52,746 nucleotides of DNA from Weeksellaceae bacterium (GTDB taxonomy: Bacteria; Bacteroidota; Bacteroidia; Flavobacteriales; Weeksellaceae), in contig JAIBEX010000017.1 of NCBI GenBank assembly GCA_019459455.1, positions 1 to 52,746 on the forward strand, read 5' to 3'. The notes under the pieces are model-generated. The model was not told the DNA's origin and did not search any database. It saw only the letters and a list, made by a program, of their open reading frames with translations. The position numbers and the translations under genes are program-made. Each line of letters begins with the position of its first letter. The stretch's first letter is position 1. Below, one piece after another: positions 26,397 through 35,460 of the stretch.

Positions 26397-26852
26397 GTGA
26401 ATACATTAAGTTACAAAACCGTTTCAGCTAACAAAGCTACCGCTAATAAAGAATGGGTTGTGGTAGACGCTGAAGGACAACCGTTAGGAAGGCTAGCCTC
26501 CAAGGTTGCAAAGATTTTGAGAGGTAAGCACAAAACGAATTTTACACCTCACGCAGACTGCGGAGACAATGTAATCGTTTTGAATGCTGGAAAGATTACC
26601 CTTTCTGGAAACAAGTGGGCTGACAAGACTTACATCTGGCACACCGGGTATCCTGGTGGACAGAAGTCGCAGACAGCTGAAGAGCTATTGAAAAAAGATC
26701 CGTTGAAGGTTCTGGAAAAATCCCTAAAAGGTATGCTTCCAAAGAACAAACTGGGATCTCAGCTGTTCAAGAACCTTTATCTTTATGAAGGTACGGAACA
26801 CAAACATGAAGCTCAGCAGCCAAAAACTATTAATATTAACGAATTCAAATAA
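26397..26852 (+). CDS. rplM: 50S ribosomal protein L13 (uL13)
   Basis: 151 residues, normal length. Core motifs [22 protein letters not shown] and [12 protein letters not shown] identify uL13. The start is GTG at 26397, followed by [13 protein letters not shown], the usual Bacteroidota beginning; no ATG in frame fits better. It begins the rplM-rpsI operon. Confidence 0.96.
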   Translation: MNTLSYKTVSANKATANKEWVVVDAEGQPLGRLASKVAKILRGKHKTNFTPHADCGDNVIVLNAGKITLSGNKWADKTYIWHTGYPGGQKSQTAEELLKKDPLKVLEKSLKGMLPKNKLGSQLFKNLYLYEGTEHKHEAQQPKTININEFK

Positions 26853-26857
26853 TTAAT

Positions 26858-27244
26858 ATGTCTACAGTTCATAAAATTGGAAGAAGAAAAACTGCAGTAG
26901 CCAGAATTTACATGAAGCCGGGAACCGGAAATTTCACTGTAAACCGTAAGGATGCTAAGGAATACTTCTCAACAGATGTTATGGTTTACAAGTTAAACCA
27001 GCCTTTCTTATTGACAGAAACTGCAGGTCAGTATGACGTAACCGTGAATGTTTTCGGTGGCGGGAATACCGGTCAGGCAGAAGCCATCAGATTAGCTGTT
27101 TCCAGAGCACTTTGCGAAATCAATGCAGAGTACAGGTTAGCGCTTAAGCCTCACGGTTTGCTTACCAGAGACGCAAGAATGGTGGAAAGAAAGAAACCAG
27201 GTCAGAAGAAAGCGAGAAAGAGATTCCAGTTCTCCAAACGTTAA
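26858..27244 (+). CDS. rpsI: 30S ribosomal protein S9 (uS9)
   Basis: 128 residues, starting 5 bases after rpl[19 protein letters not shown] and the basic C-terminus [14 protein letters not shown], which reaches the P-site tRNA, are diagnostic. Cotranscribed with rplM. Confidence 0.97.
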   Translation: MSTVHKIGRRKTAVARIYMKPGTGNFTVNRKDAKEYFSTDVMVYKLNQPFLLTETAGQYDVTVNVFGGGNTGQAEAIRLAVSRALCEINAEYRLALKPHGLLTRDARMVERKKPGQKKARKRFQFSKR

Positions 27245-27250
27245 TCTGCG

Positions 27251-27350
27251 ATTTGCTATCGGCTTATGGCTTTTAGCTTTTCCTCAGAAATTTTAACTTT
27301 TATTAACCGCTTAACGCCAATTGCCAAAAGCAAGAAGCCAAGAGCAAATT
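27251..27350. repeat. Imperfect inverted repeat between rpsI and rpsB
   Basis: The arms ATTTGCTATCGGCTTATGGC (27251-27270, continuing to 27276) and the complement of 27323-27350 match in most positions, with a spacer of about 46 bases. It can form a long irregular hairpin. It may attenuate or process the rpsI-rpsB transcript, or be a dispersed flavobacterial intergenic repeat. No T run follows, so it is not a standard terminator. Confidence 0.5.
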
Positions 27351-27360
27351 AAATGCCCCG

Positions 27361-27430
27361 TTAGTTTAGCACCCAAACTGTTCTCCCATCTAAAGATCAG
27401 TTGATTGCACAAAAGCGGCACGTAAACTAA
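27361..27430 (+). ncRNA. Candidate rpsB leader RNA
   Basis: TTAGTTTA at 27361-27368 is exactly complementary to TAAACTAA at 27423-27430, closing a domain that ends 15 bases before the rpsB start. Inside, AACTG (27376-27380) pairs with CAGTT (27398-27402) next to an ATC-TAAA-GAT hairpin, leaving a pyrimidine-rich bulge. rpsB is autoregulated by S2 in some bacteria through its leader; that role here is inference. Confidence 0.5.
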
Positions 27431-27445
27431 AAACAAAAAAGCGAC

Positions 27446-28207
27446 ATGGCAAAAGCAAATGTTAAAGACCTTTTAGAGGCAGGTGTACACTTCGGTCACA
27501 TGACCCGTAAGTGGAATCCAAATATGGCTCCATACATTTTTATGGAGAAAAACGGTATTCACATCGTAGACTTACATAAAACAGCAGTGAAACTGGACGA
27601 AGCGTGTTCCGCTTTGGAAAAAATCACTTCTGCAGGCAAAAAAGTTCTTTTCGTAGCTACAAAGAAACAAGCGAAAGAAGTGGTGGCAAAACACGCTGCT
27701 GAACTTAATATGCCTTTCATTACTGAAAGATGGCCGGGCGGAATGCTTACCAACTTTGTAACCATCCGTAAGGCGGTTAAGAAAATGAACCACATCGATA
27801 AAATGAAGAAAGACGGAACTTTCGAAACTTTATCAAAGAAAGAAAGACTTCAGGTAGACCGCCAGCGTGCAAATCTGGAGAAAAACTTAGGTTCAATTTC
27901 TGACATGGTGCGTCTTCCTTCAGCAATCTTTGTTGTTGATATTATGAGAGAGCACATCGCAGTTACTGAAGCCAAGAAACTGGGAATCCCTGTTTTCGGT
28001 ATCGTTGATACCAACTCAGACCCAAGAAAAGTAGATTTCGTTATTCCTGGAAATGATGATGCTTCCAAATCCATCGATATGATCCTGAACGTTGTTTCAG
28101 ACTCCATCAAAGAAGGACTTTCCCAGAGAAAAGCGGATAAAGAGAAATCCAAGGAAGAAGGCGAAAAAGTATCGGCTGATGCTGATGCGGATTTCGACGC
28201 TGAATAA
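27446..28207 (+). CDS. rpsB: 30S ribosomal protein S2 (uS2)
   Basis: 253 residues with the uS2 pattern: LLEAGVHFGHMTRKWNPNM, IHIVDLHKT, FVATKKQAKEVV, RWPGGMLTNF and FGIVDTNSDP. The tail (about 230-253) is acidic and Lys/Glu-rich. It has its own leader and a strong terminator directly after it; tsf, which often follows rpsB, is not next in this window. Confidence 0.97.
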   Translation: MAKANVKDLLEAGVHFGHMTRKWNPNMAPYIFMEKNGIHIVDLHKTAVKLDEACSALEKITSAGKKVLFVATKKQAKEVVAKHAAELNMPFITERWPGGMLTNFVTIRKAVKKMNHIDKMKKDGTFETLSKKERLQVDRQRANLEKNLGSISDMVRLPSAIFVVDIMREHIAVTEAKKLGIPVFGIVDTNSDPRKVDFVIPGNDDASKSIDMILNVVSDSIKEGLSQRKADKEKSKEEGEKVSADADADFDAE

Positions 28208-28229
28208 GATTTTATCTTATATAAACATA

Positions 28230-28257
28230 AACCCGGTTCTTACGAGCCGGGTTTTTT
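28230..28257 (+). terminator. Rho-independent terminator of rpsB
   Basis: A 10-base GC-rich stem (AACCCGGTTC with GAGCCGGGTT, one wobble pair), a TTAC loop, and six T. Confidence 0.9.
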
Positions 28258-28279
28258 GTGTGGTTGATCATTCCGGACT

Positions 28280-28963
28280 TTAATCCTGTCTGAACCTGAA
28301 TTTGATATAGGTGATGGTTTTCCCTTTGGATGAAAACAGCTCCTCATAATAGGTCTTTATCTCGCGCAGGTGTTGCGTGTTGGGTTCATACTCCGGAGCG
28401 CCGTAAATGTCGTGGTGAGCAGTCAGGATTTCATGTCCTAGACCCGAAAGAATACCTAAGGTATATCCGTGCAGGAATTCCGAGTCGGTTTTCAGGTGTA
28501 CAAGGCCTTGCGGCTTCAGCACTTTCCGGTACCGTTCCAGAAATTCCGGGTGGGTCATGCGGTGTTTCGTCCGGCGATATTTTATTTGAGGGTCCGGGAA
28601 GGTGATCCAGATCTCATCCACTTCATTTTCATTAAAAAAGCAATCCAGAAGTTCAATCTGGGTGCGCAGGAAAACCACATTATCCAAATTGCTTTCGATG
28701 GCTTCCTTGGCACCAAACCAGAATCTTGCACCTTTAATATCGATTCCGATAAAGTTTTTTTCAGGAAAGGCCTTTGCAAGGCCCACTGAGTACTCACCTT
28801 TACCACAGCCGAGCTCAACTACGATCGGATTGTTGTTTTTAAAAATTTCTGAACGCCATTTTCCTTTCAGATAAAAATTATCCAGTGCTTCCGCACGGGT
28901 TGGCTGTATTACGTTGGGCAGTTCCCTGTTCTCCGCAAATCTACCCAGTTTATTTTTCCCCAT
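28280..28963 (-). CDS. trmB: tRNA (guanine-N7-)-methyltransferase TrmB
   Basis: 227 residues. The SAM-binding segment VVELGCGKGEYSVGLAKAFP, then GIDIKGARFWFGAKEA, and the signature WITFPDPQIKYRRTKHRMTHPEFL match TrmB, which makes m7G46 in tRNA variable loops. It is convergent with rpsB. A TAAATTTG box lies upstream at 28991-28984 on the minus strand. Confidence 0.95.
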   Translation of the reverse strand: MGKNKLGRFAENRELPNVIQPTRAEALDNFYLKGKWRSEIFKNNNPIVVELGCGKGEYSVGLAKAFPEKNFIGIDIKGARFWFGAKEAIESNLDNVVFLRTQIELLDCFFNENEVDEIWITFPDPQIKYRRTKHRMTHPEFLERYRKVLKPQGLVHLKTDSEFLHGYTLGILSGLGHEILTAHHDIYGAPEYEPNTQHLREIKTYYEELFSSKGKTITYIKFRFRQD

Positions 28964-29045
28964 GTATTGATTTCAAAATCCTGCAAATTTACGAAAAACC
29001 GCTTAAAATATGCGCTGCAAAGACAGATTAGGACCAGGTCCGGTT

Positions 29046-29945
29046 TTATTTTCCTGGACTTCCGAGTGTTACCATAATCGCTTTTCCAACCGTTTTCTGG
29101 GAGGCGTACTGGGCGCCGCAAACCAAGCTGGAGAACAGATACTGTCCTTTCAGTATGACGATGGTATTTTCGCCCCTTGCCGGAATTGCAAGACGGTACT
29201 TGGTGTTCCCTGTTCCCTCCATACGCATGATAATGTCGCAGTCTGAGTTGTTCTTTATCATCACACTCGTATCCTTGCTGGTGGGATCATTGTCGAAAAG
29301 TGCATTGAGGATTTTAACGGTCTGGTTCTTATGGTCTTCTACGGTGGGGTTCATCAGAAGGTTAAATTCTTCCTGTTCGGGATTGGCAAAGTTACCCTTA
29401 GCCGCTGCGCCTGCTATTGGTGGAGCGGCCGGTGCCCCGGAGGTTTTTCCTACAGCTGCCTGTGCTGCACGGATGGCTGCTACTTCGGCCGAACTTTTTG
29501 ATTTTGAAACGGCATAGCCGCGGTTGTTTTCCGGAGTTGCCACTTTAATCCTCGCTTGGGCCCCCAGCAATGGGTTAGCAGCTGCGCGCTGTGCTCTTGC
29601 AAGTTCTTCCTGGTAAAACTTAATCTGCTTTTGCTTGATGTTTGCATTCATCTCATCAAAACTGATCTTTGTGGAGGGCCTTCTTTTGAGCAACGCAAGT
29701 TTTTCCTGCATCTCTCTTACCCGTAAATCCTCCGGATGGGCTGTTTTTATATAGTCTTTGAGCATATTCATCAGCCTTGGCTTCAGGATGGACCTGCGGG
29801 GATCGTCCACATGGGCATCCCTTAGAAAGGCATCGATTTCATATATGCTGTTACTTTTCATTATGGTACTGTAATCCTTCATCTTTTTCTGTGCAGGTAC
29901 AGCACAAAAAAGCAGGAGGGTAAACAGGAATAAAAACTTCTTCAT
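29046..29945 (-). CDS. Secreted protein with a Chryseobacterium-type C-terminal domain
   Basis: 299 residues with a signal peptide (MKKFLFLFTLLLFCAVPAQ). Residues about 25-145 are charged and helical and include a long Lys/Glu/Gln stretch; about 165-200 is Ala/Gly/Pro-rich and likely a flexible linker. The C-terminal about 75 residues repeat the two-cysteine domain of the lipoprotein at 9123-9539 (NSDCDIIMRM … LVCGAQYASQKT). I associate it from memory with DUF6759. Function is unknown. Confidence 0.7.
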   Translation of the reverse strand: MKKFLFLFTLLLFCAVPAQKKMKDYSTIMKSNSIYEIDAFLRDAHVDDPRRSILKPRLMNMLKDYIKTAHPEDLRVREMQEKLALLKRRPSTKISFDEMNANIKQKQIKFYQEELARAQRAAANPLLGAQARIKVATPENNRGYAVSKSKSSAEVAAIRAAQAAVGKTSGAPAAPPIAGAAAKGNFANPEQEEFNLLMNPTVEDHKNQTVKILNALFDNDPTSKDTSVMIKNNSDCDIIMRMEGTGNTKYRLAIPARGENTIVILKGQYLFSSLVCGAQYASQKTVGKAIMVTLGSPGK

Positions 29946-30006
29946 TATAATATATTTCAGGTTGATTTTAGGCTTTTAGAATAACGCTTTTTTACAGATA
30001 ATAGTA

Positions 30007-30801
30007 CTAATTGATTACAGTTTCCATAAGGCTTGAGTTCTTCAGCCTTCTCTGGTAAATGGGGAGATATTTTTCAATATAGATTTTGGTGGCTTCGTAA
30101 TTCCCTGCATGCAGGTAAGGCTGCAGGTTATCCGAACTGTACACGAACTGCAGGAAATTGTCAACTAAATTTGCCGGTATTTTAAGCGCCGTAAAGTATT
30201 CGGTGCCGAAATAGTTCTTAATGCTGACGACCTCCCTGCTCATCACCTCATAAGACTGGAGCCTTCCCTTCTTCTTGCGTTCCCCTGAAAGCAGATCATA
30301 AATACTTTCCACGCTGAAGTTTAAACCACCGTTCGCGAAGGACGCCACTGGAAGTACGGGTGAGTTTCCGTCGCCTTTCGGGGCGGGCAGGCCAATCATC
30401 GTTTTCAGTTTCATCTCTTTTTCGCCGGTTTTTAATGCAAGAACGTCCTTTTTAAGGTTGCCCGAAGGTCTGAATTTACTGATCACCACTTCCTGTATGT
30501 CATAATAGGCAATCTTAAGCTCAATGATGTTGAGGTTTCCCTGCAACATTTTTTCTGTGACTACAATGTCTTTTCTTTCCGTTACGATGGATGTAAACCT
30601 GATCAGGTCGCCCGGTTTTGCTTTAATGCTGAAACTTCCGCTAACATCGGAAAGGACGCTGCGATGCTCATTAACATTGGTTACATAAACCTGGTTCAAA
30701 TAGAGCGATGAGGTATCCCGCAGAAAAATTTCCCCTGTAAAGGACTGTGCATTTATGTTTGCTGCCACAATTACCAGAAACAGCAGTATCATTTTCTTCA
30801 T
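30007..30801 (-). CDS. Secreted carboxypeptidase-regulatory-like domain protein
   Basis: 264 residues from ATG 30801, chosen because MKKMILLFLVIVAANINA is a clear signal peptide; a longer reading adds unrelated residues. After it, about 22-95 form a CarboxypepD_reg-like beta sandwich (SFTGEIFLRDTSSLYLNQVY … DVSGSFSIKAKPGD). The rest is unassigned. The domain is typical of envelope proteins in Bacteroidota, but no TonB receptor follows. It is 61 bases upstream of the previous gene on the same strand. Confidence 0.75.
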   Translation of the reverse strand: MKKMILLFLVIVAANINAQSFTGEIFLRDTSSLYLNQVYVTNVNEHRSVLSDVSGSFSIKAKPGDLIRFTSIVTERKDIVVTEKMLQGNLNIIELKIAYYDIQEVVISKFRPSGNLKKDVLALKTGEKEMKLKTMIGLPAPKGDGNSPVLPVASFANGGLNFSVESIYDLLSGERKKKGRLQSYEVMSREVVSIKNYFGTEYFTALKIPANLVDNFLQFVYSSDNLQPYLHAGNYEATKIYIEKYLPIYQRRLKNSSLMETVIN

Positions 30802-30948
30802 AATCTGGCAAAAATAAACAGAAATAACCATCATAACTCCCGATTAGATGGCTGGTTTCGGTTAAAGTTAGGTTAAAGTTGAGGTGGAATGTTAAATTTT
30901 CGCCCCTTTCTGCCAACAAGATCCTATTTAGTCAAATGATCATCTGCC

Positions 30949-31761
30949 TTACTGGCTTACAGTTACACTTCCGCCACTGTCCTCCTCCATCTGTATTACT
31001 TTGAGATTTCCTGCTTTTTTTATTTCGATGTTACCGCCGGAACTTGCATCGGCACTTACACTGGTGCTAACTTTCATGGCTATGTTCCCGGCACTGGAAG
31101 CGGAGAGGTCGGCCGTCTCTGTAAGCAATTCATTTCCTGAGAAATGCCCGGAAGAGGTTGCTTGTATCTTTGAGTGCTTGACTTTTCCGCTTGCATTGAT
31201 GCTTCCTGAAGAACTTGCGTGGGCGGTCAGGTTGATAGCCCATATTTTTCCGGAAAAATCTCCCGAAGAACTTGTGGAAACCTTAAAATCATTCGCTTCC
31301 AGGTCTCCTGAAACAGAGCCTGAACTGGAAACATTAACTTCCACCTTTTCCTGCAGGAATTTATCCTTCAGCGTGATTTGTGCTCCGGAATCTGCGCTTA
31401 ATGCGGAGAAATCCTTCGCATAGATGATGGCCCTTATGTTATTGGCAGTGCCTGCATTGAATATTCCCTGAGAATTAATAAAGATATGAACCTTGTGGCC
31501 ATCTCTCTCCACCTTTACACGGTCCATAAGGTCACCCGGTGCCTCTATTACTATTCTTTCCTCATCTGACTTGATTATTTCCGCGGAAATGGAAGTGGAT
31601 ACTTCAATTTCATCAAACGTATAGGCATAAGTCTTCTCAATGATGTTTTCTCTCCCTTCGGTCTTACCGGAAATTGGATTGAGGTCACTCTCCATTTTCA
31701 CCTTTACACAAGAGTTTACTAACGTTGCGGACAATACGGTTACAAGAAGCTTGCTTTTCAT
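30949..31761 (-). CDS. Head GIN (DUF2807-like) beta-solenoid lipoprotein
   Basis: 270 residues with a lipobox (LVNSC, Cys18). The body from about 45 repeats short strands with Ser/Gly turns (for example SSSGSVSGDLEANDFKVST) typical of DUF2807 head-GIN proteins, putative autotransporter adhesin-like envelope proteins. A TAAATTTG box at 31790-31783 lies upstream. It is divergent from the M3 peptidase. Function is unknown beyond the fold. Confidence 0.8.
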   Translation of the reverse strand: MKSKLLVTVLSATLVNSCVKVKMESDLNPISGKTEGRENIIEKTYAYTFDEIEVSTSISAEIIKSDEERIVIEAPGDLMDRVKVERDGHKVHIFINSQGIFNAGTANNIRAIIYAKDFSALSADSGAQITLKDKFLQEKVEVNVSSSGSVSGDLEANDFKVSTSSSGDFSGKIWAINLTAHASSSGSINASGKVKHSKIQATSSGHFSGNELLTETADLSASSAGNIAMKVSTSVSADASSGGNIEIKKAGNLKVIQMEEDSGGSVTVSQ

Positions 31762-31833
31762 TTGCTTGGGTTTTTAGTTTATCAAATTTAAAAAAAAGAA
31801 TATATCTTTATCTTTTAAATTTAATTTTATCCA

Positions 31834-33975
31834 ATGAATAATATTTCAACGATATTCCTGCTATCAGCACTAACGATCACTACAGGATGTACCACAATGA
31901 AAACAGAAGATACCAAAACTGAAGCTCCTGCCATTGATGTGGCACTGGCTTCAAATCCGTTTATGAAGAAAAGCACCCTGCAGTACCAGGCTCCCGAATT
32001 CAACAAGATAAAGGATGAACACTTTAAACCTGTCTTTGATTACGGTCTTCAGCAGCAGCTCTTTGAAATTCAGCAGATTGCCGGTAACCAGGCAGCACCA
32101 ACCTTCGCAAATACCATTCTTGCACTGGAAAACAGCGGGGAAGTACTGAAACGGGCGGCCACTGTATTCTACAGTTTCACCAGCGCAAACACAAATCCAA
32201 CGCTACAAAAACTGGAGGAAGAATTTGCTCCAAGGTTTGCTGCGCAGGAAGACCGGATTTACCTGAATGATAACCTCTATAAAAGAATTAAAGGGATTGA
32301 TGTTTCGGCGCTAACCGGAGAAGACCGGCGCTTAACGGAATTTTACCTGCAGAAATTTGAAATCGCGGGCGCGGACCTTCCTGCAGATAAAAAAACGGAC
32401 CTGAAAAAAGTGAATGAAGAACTGGCAACACTGAGTACCCAGTTCAGCAATAAACTGCTGGAAGCCAGAAAACAGGGTGGGTTGGTTATTTCCGATGTTA
32501 GGGAACTGGAAGGTCTTTCCCCGGATGAGATTGCTGCTGCTGCTGCCGACGCTAAGGCTGCCGGTATGGAGGGAAAATACCTGTTGCCCCTTCAGAATAC
32601 CACGCAACAGCCTCTTTTGCAGAATTTGAAAAACAGAACGACGCGCGAAAAACTGTTTAAGGCTTCCTGGCTCAGAGCAGAAAAGGGAGATTCAAACGAT
32701 ACCCGCGCAATACTTGAAAAGCAGGCCCGCCTGCGACTGCAGAAGGCACAGCTGCTTGGCAAGAAATCTTTTGCGGAATGGAAACTTCAGGACCAAATGG
32801 CGAAGGATCCCGCTGCAGCCATGAACTTGCTGTCCCAGCTGGCTACTCCAGCGGTGGAAACCGCAAGGCGCGAAAGCGCTGAAATCCAGGCATTGATCGA
32901 TCAGCAGAAAGGTGGATTTACCCTGGCACCCTGGGACTGGAATTTCTATTCGGAACAGGTAAGGAAGGCAAAGTATGACCTGGATGAAAATGAGATTAAA
33001 CCGTACTTTGAGGTAACCACTGTACTGGAGAAAGGTGTTTTTCATGCTGCCGAAAAGTTTTACGGTATCACTTTCAGGAAGAGAACAGACCTGCCGGTCT
33101 ATCATCCCGATGTGGTGACGTATGAGGTGTTTGACCGTGACGGCAAGTCCCTGGCACTGTACTATCTCGATTTCTTTACCCGAAGCAATAAAAGCGGAGG
33201 TGCATGGATGGGTAATTTTGTTGAACAATCCCATGCCCTGAATCAAAAACCGGTAATCACCAATGTTTTCAACTACCAGAAACCAGCGGCAGGAAAACCT
33301 TCACTCATTTCTTATGACGATGTATCTACGATGTTCCACGAGTTCGGGCATACCCTGCACGGGCTTTTCGCCAATCAGAAATATGTTTCGGTTTCCGGCA
33401 CCAATACCCCGCGGGATTTTGTGGAATTTCCATCCCAAATCAACGAATTTTTTGCACTGGAACCCTCCGTGTTAAAAAACTACGCACTCCATTATCAAAC
33501 CAAAAAACCAATGCCGCAGAGCCTGGTGGACAAAATAAAGAAAGCAGCCTCCTTCAATCAGGGATATTCAACAACAGAACTCGTTTCAGCTGCGACACTG
33601 GATATGAACTGGCATTCTGTTACAGACGAAATTCAGCTGCAGCCCACGCTGGAGTTTGAGAAAAATGTACTGAACAAATATGGATTCAACTTACCCGAAG
33701 TTCCACCGAGATACCATTCTCCTTACTTTGCACACATTTGGGGTGGTGGTTATTCTGCCGGATATTACGCCTATATGTGGAGTGACGTTTTGAACGCCGC
33801 CGCATGGGATTATATTGTAAAGAATGGGGGGATGACCCGTGCCAATGGTGACCGTTTCCGGCAGTACATTCTCTCTGTAGGAAATTCAGTGGATCTGAAT
33901 CAGGCGTTTAAGGACTATACCGGAAGCAACCCGGATATCAAACCACTTTTGAGAAACAAAGGATTCATCAAATAA
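31834..33975 (+). CDS. dcp: M3 family peptidyl-dipeptidase (Dcp-like), lipoprotein
   Basis: 713 residues with a lipobox (TITTGC, Cys19), so it works in the periplasm or at a membrane. The zinc site HEFGHTLHG has His502, Glu503 and His506. The alpha-helical body and the ending KPLLRNKGF match Dcp-type enzymes that remove C-terminal dipeptides. The neighbouring DPP IV-like gene removes N-terminal dipeptides, so together they would degrade peptides. Confidence 0.9.
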   Translation: MNNISTIFLLSALTITTGCTTMKTEDTKTEAPAIDVALASNPFMKKSTLQYQAPEFNKIKDEHFKPVFDYGLQQQLFEIQQIAGNQAAPTFANTILALENSGEVLKRAATVFYSFTSANTNPTLQKLEEEFAPRFAAQEDRIYLNDNLYKRIKGIDVSALTGEDRRLTEFYLQKFEIAGADLPADKKTDLKKVNEELATLSTQFSNKLLEARKQGGLVISDVRELEGLSPDEIAAAAADAKAAGMEGKYLLPLQNTTQQPLLQNLKNRTTREKLFKASWLRAEKGDSNDTRAILEKQARLRLQKAQLLGKKSFAEWKLQDQMAKDPAAAMNLLSQLATPAVETARRESAEIQALIDQQKGGFTLAPWDWNFYSEQVRKAKYDLDENEIKPYFEVTTVLEKGVFHAAEKFYGITFRKRTDLPVYHPDVVTYEVFDRDGKSLALYYLDFFTRSNKSGGAWMGNFVEQSHALNQKPVITNVFNYQKPAAGKPSLISYDDVSTMFHEFGHTLHGLFANQKYVSVSGTNTPRDFVEFPSQINEFFALEPSVLKNYALHYQTKKPMPQSLVDKIKKAASFNQGYSTTELVSAATLDMNWHSVTDEIQLQPTLEFEKNVLNKYGFNLPEVPPRYHSPYFAHIWGGGYSAGYYAYMWSDVLNAAAWDYIVKNGGMTRANGDRFRQYILSVGNSVDLNQAFKDYTGSNPDIKPLLRNKGFIK

Positions 33976-33979
33976 AAAA

Positions 33980-34195
33980 AAGACCGCAAATTTTATATGG
34001 TTTTCATTTAATGATAGAAATTCTACGCAAACGACCATTATTGACCAAGCAACATCCGACTTAATGATCAACTATCTTAATACTTTTTCTAATATGTTTA
34101 ATGATCAAACTTCGCAGGATAATATAGATTTCTGGATCACAAAAATAACTGAATTTAAGAATAAAACCAATTCTTACATTGCACAAAATCTCTAA
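33980..34195 (+). pseudogene. A+T-rich protein-coding remnant
   Basis: A plus-strand frame without a start near the M3 stop reads …TSDLMINYLNTFSNMFNDQT… and ends at TAA 34195, 5 bases before the next lipoprotein ATG. The first in-frame ATG is 34064. Codon use (A+T-rich, Asn- and Ile-rich) differs from the M3 gene. It is probably the tail of a deleted gene that belonged with the following lipoprotein. I do not recognise it. Confidence 0.45.
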
Positions 34196-34200
34196 GTGGT

Positions 34201-34617
34201 ATGAAAAATATTGTTATTTCACTAGTATGTTTAGTAGTGCTATTATTTTGTTCATCATCAAATAAAGATGACACTGTAGTAGGAACTTATCATTCACCTG
34301 AAAGTTCTACATTAAACAAATTGCGTTATGGTATGTTTGCTTTAGGTTTAAAACTTGAATTAAAAAAAGACAGTACTTATTTTTATTCGACCTGTGCACA
34401 AACTAGTAATGGAAAATGGTCAGTAAGAAAGAATAATTTAATTTTAAAGTGTAAAGAAATAAGATTTATTAATGACAGTATCAACCAAATTGAACGCTTT
34501 TCGAAAGGTAAAATTTGTGGAGGGGATCTTGTTTTTGAAATTCAAGATAAAAAATTAATCCGGCTTGAGAAGTTACAAAATGGAAAAGAAGGAAAATTTA
34601 TTCTTTTAAAGAATTAG
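34201..34617 (+). CDS. A+T-rich putative lipoprotein of unknown function
   Basis: 138 residues with an N-terminal hydrophobic stretch and probable lipid Cys17 (LLFCSSS). The remainder is beta-rich and includes a GKWSVRKNNLILKC segment like small lipocalin-type lipoproteins of Bacteroidota. Lys, Asn and Ile codons make it much more A+T-rich than its neighbours, a sign of transfer. It follows the remnant directly and is ended by a terminator. Confidence 0.6.
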   Translation: MKNIVISLVCLVVLLFCSSSNKDDTVVGTYHSPESSTLNKLRYGMFALGLKLELKKDSTYFYSTCAQTSNGKWSVRKNNLILKCKEIRFINDSINQIERFSKGKICGGDLVFEIQDKKLIRLEKLQNGKEGKFILLKN

Positions 34618-34659
34618 GTGACATAATAAGGATTATAACCTACTACTTTATTTAATAAA

Positions 34660-34693
34660 GGGCTGCTCACAACTAGTGAAGGCAGCTTTTGTT
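34660..34693 (+). terminator. Terminator after the A+T-rich lipoprotein
   Basis: GCTGCTCAC (34662-34670) pairs with GTGA and GCAGC (34676-34686) with a two-base bulge; TTTTGTT follows. Confidence 0.6.
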
Positions 34694-34792
34694 ATGCCTA
34701 TTCTGGGCCTACCACCTGAGTATAGTTTCCATATAGAAGATTCTCTAATATCATCGTAGAGTTATGAGACGGATACTTTCTTTTGATGAGCG

Positions 34793-35417
34793 TTAGTCTC
34801 TCGGGTAGATGACCTGGAAGGAAATTTTTTTCCTTCCTTTTTTCCAGTGATCGGTGACGCCGTGTTCCGATTTTTCCGAATTTCTTCGGTACGTCATAAG
34901 ATCTATGTTTTGGATTCCTGCGATGATGTATTCGTCCACCACCGCCATTACGGTGTACAATTTATAGGTTACGCTATCTTCGGCATTCGAAAGTACAGCT
35001 TCCACCAGGGTCCTGAACTGCAGCCCCCTTAACGGCAGCATGTTGTTGTCCTCATCTACCTCCGAATAACATCTGACCATAAGGCCGAGGACCTCCATAC
35101 TTACTGGATCGGTTTTCAGGATATTTTCCCCTTCCGGAATGGCCTCCACACATTTGTTTTCCTTTACCAGCCGAAAAGGAGTTACTGCGTAGCGGAGTGT
35201 TGAGTTTCTTTCCTTTAAACTGTCCGTAATACAGATGTTTCGCTTCAGCAGAATCCAGGGAAGTTGGGCGGTATATAAACTGGTATGTGAGTTTCTCATA
35301 GAAATAGGAAGAGGTGGAGTCCTGCACATTTTTAGTGATATCGGAAAAGTCCAGTTTGCCCTGTGCGAATCCGCATACGCTTAGTAATGAAAAAAATAAA
35401 AAGAACGCCTTTTTCAT
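34793..35417 (-). pseudogene. DUF4919-type secreted protein, frameshifted
   Basis: From ATG 35417 a signal peptide (MKKAFFLFFSLLSVCGFAQ) and KLDFSDITKNVQDST … KHLYYGQFKGKKLN fit the DUF4919 family. After that the frame runs into a stop at 35052. The expected continuation, RYAVTPFRLVKENKCVEA … ILKTDPVSMEVLG … VDEY, lies in another frame down to 34793. The break falls near 35186-35215. A one-base change would restore about 205 residues. It may be a true pseudogene or a sequencing error. The A+T-rich patch borders its 3' side. Confidence 0.78.
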
Positions 35418-35460
35418 GTTCAAATTTTAATAAAAGTAAGAAATTATATACCAATGCGGC

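Noticed and set aside
32692-33246. A 184-codon minus-strand frame inside the M3 peptidase gene
   Set aside because: Antisense shadow; the sense protein has an intact HEFGH site and lipobox.
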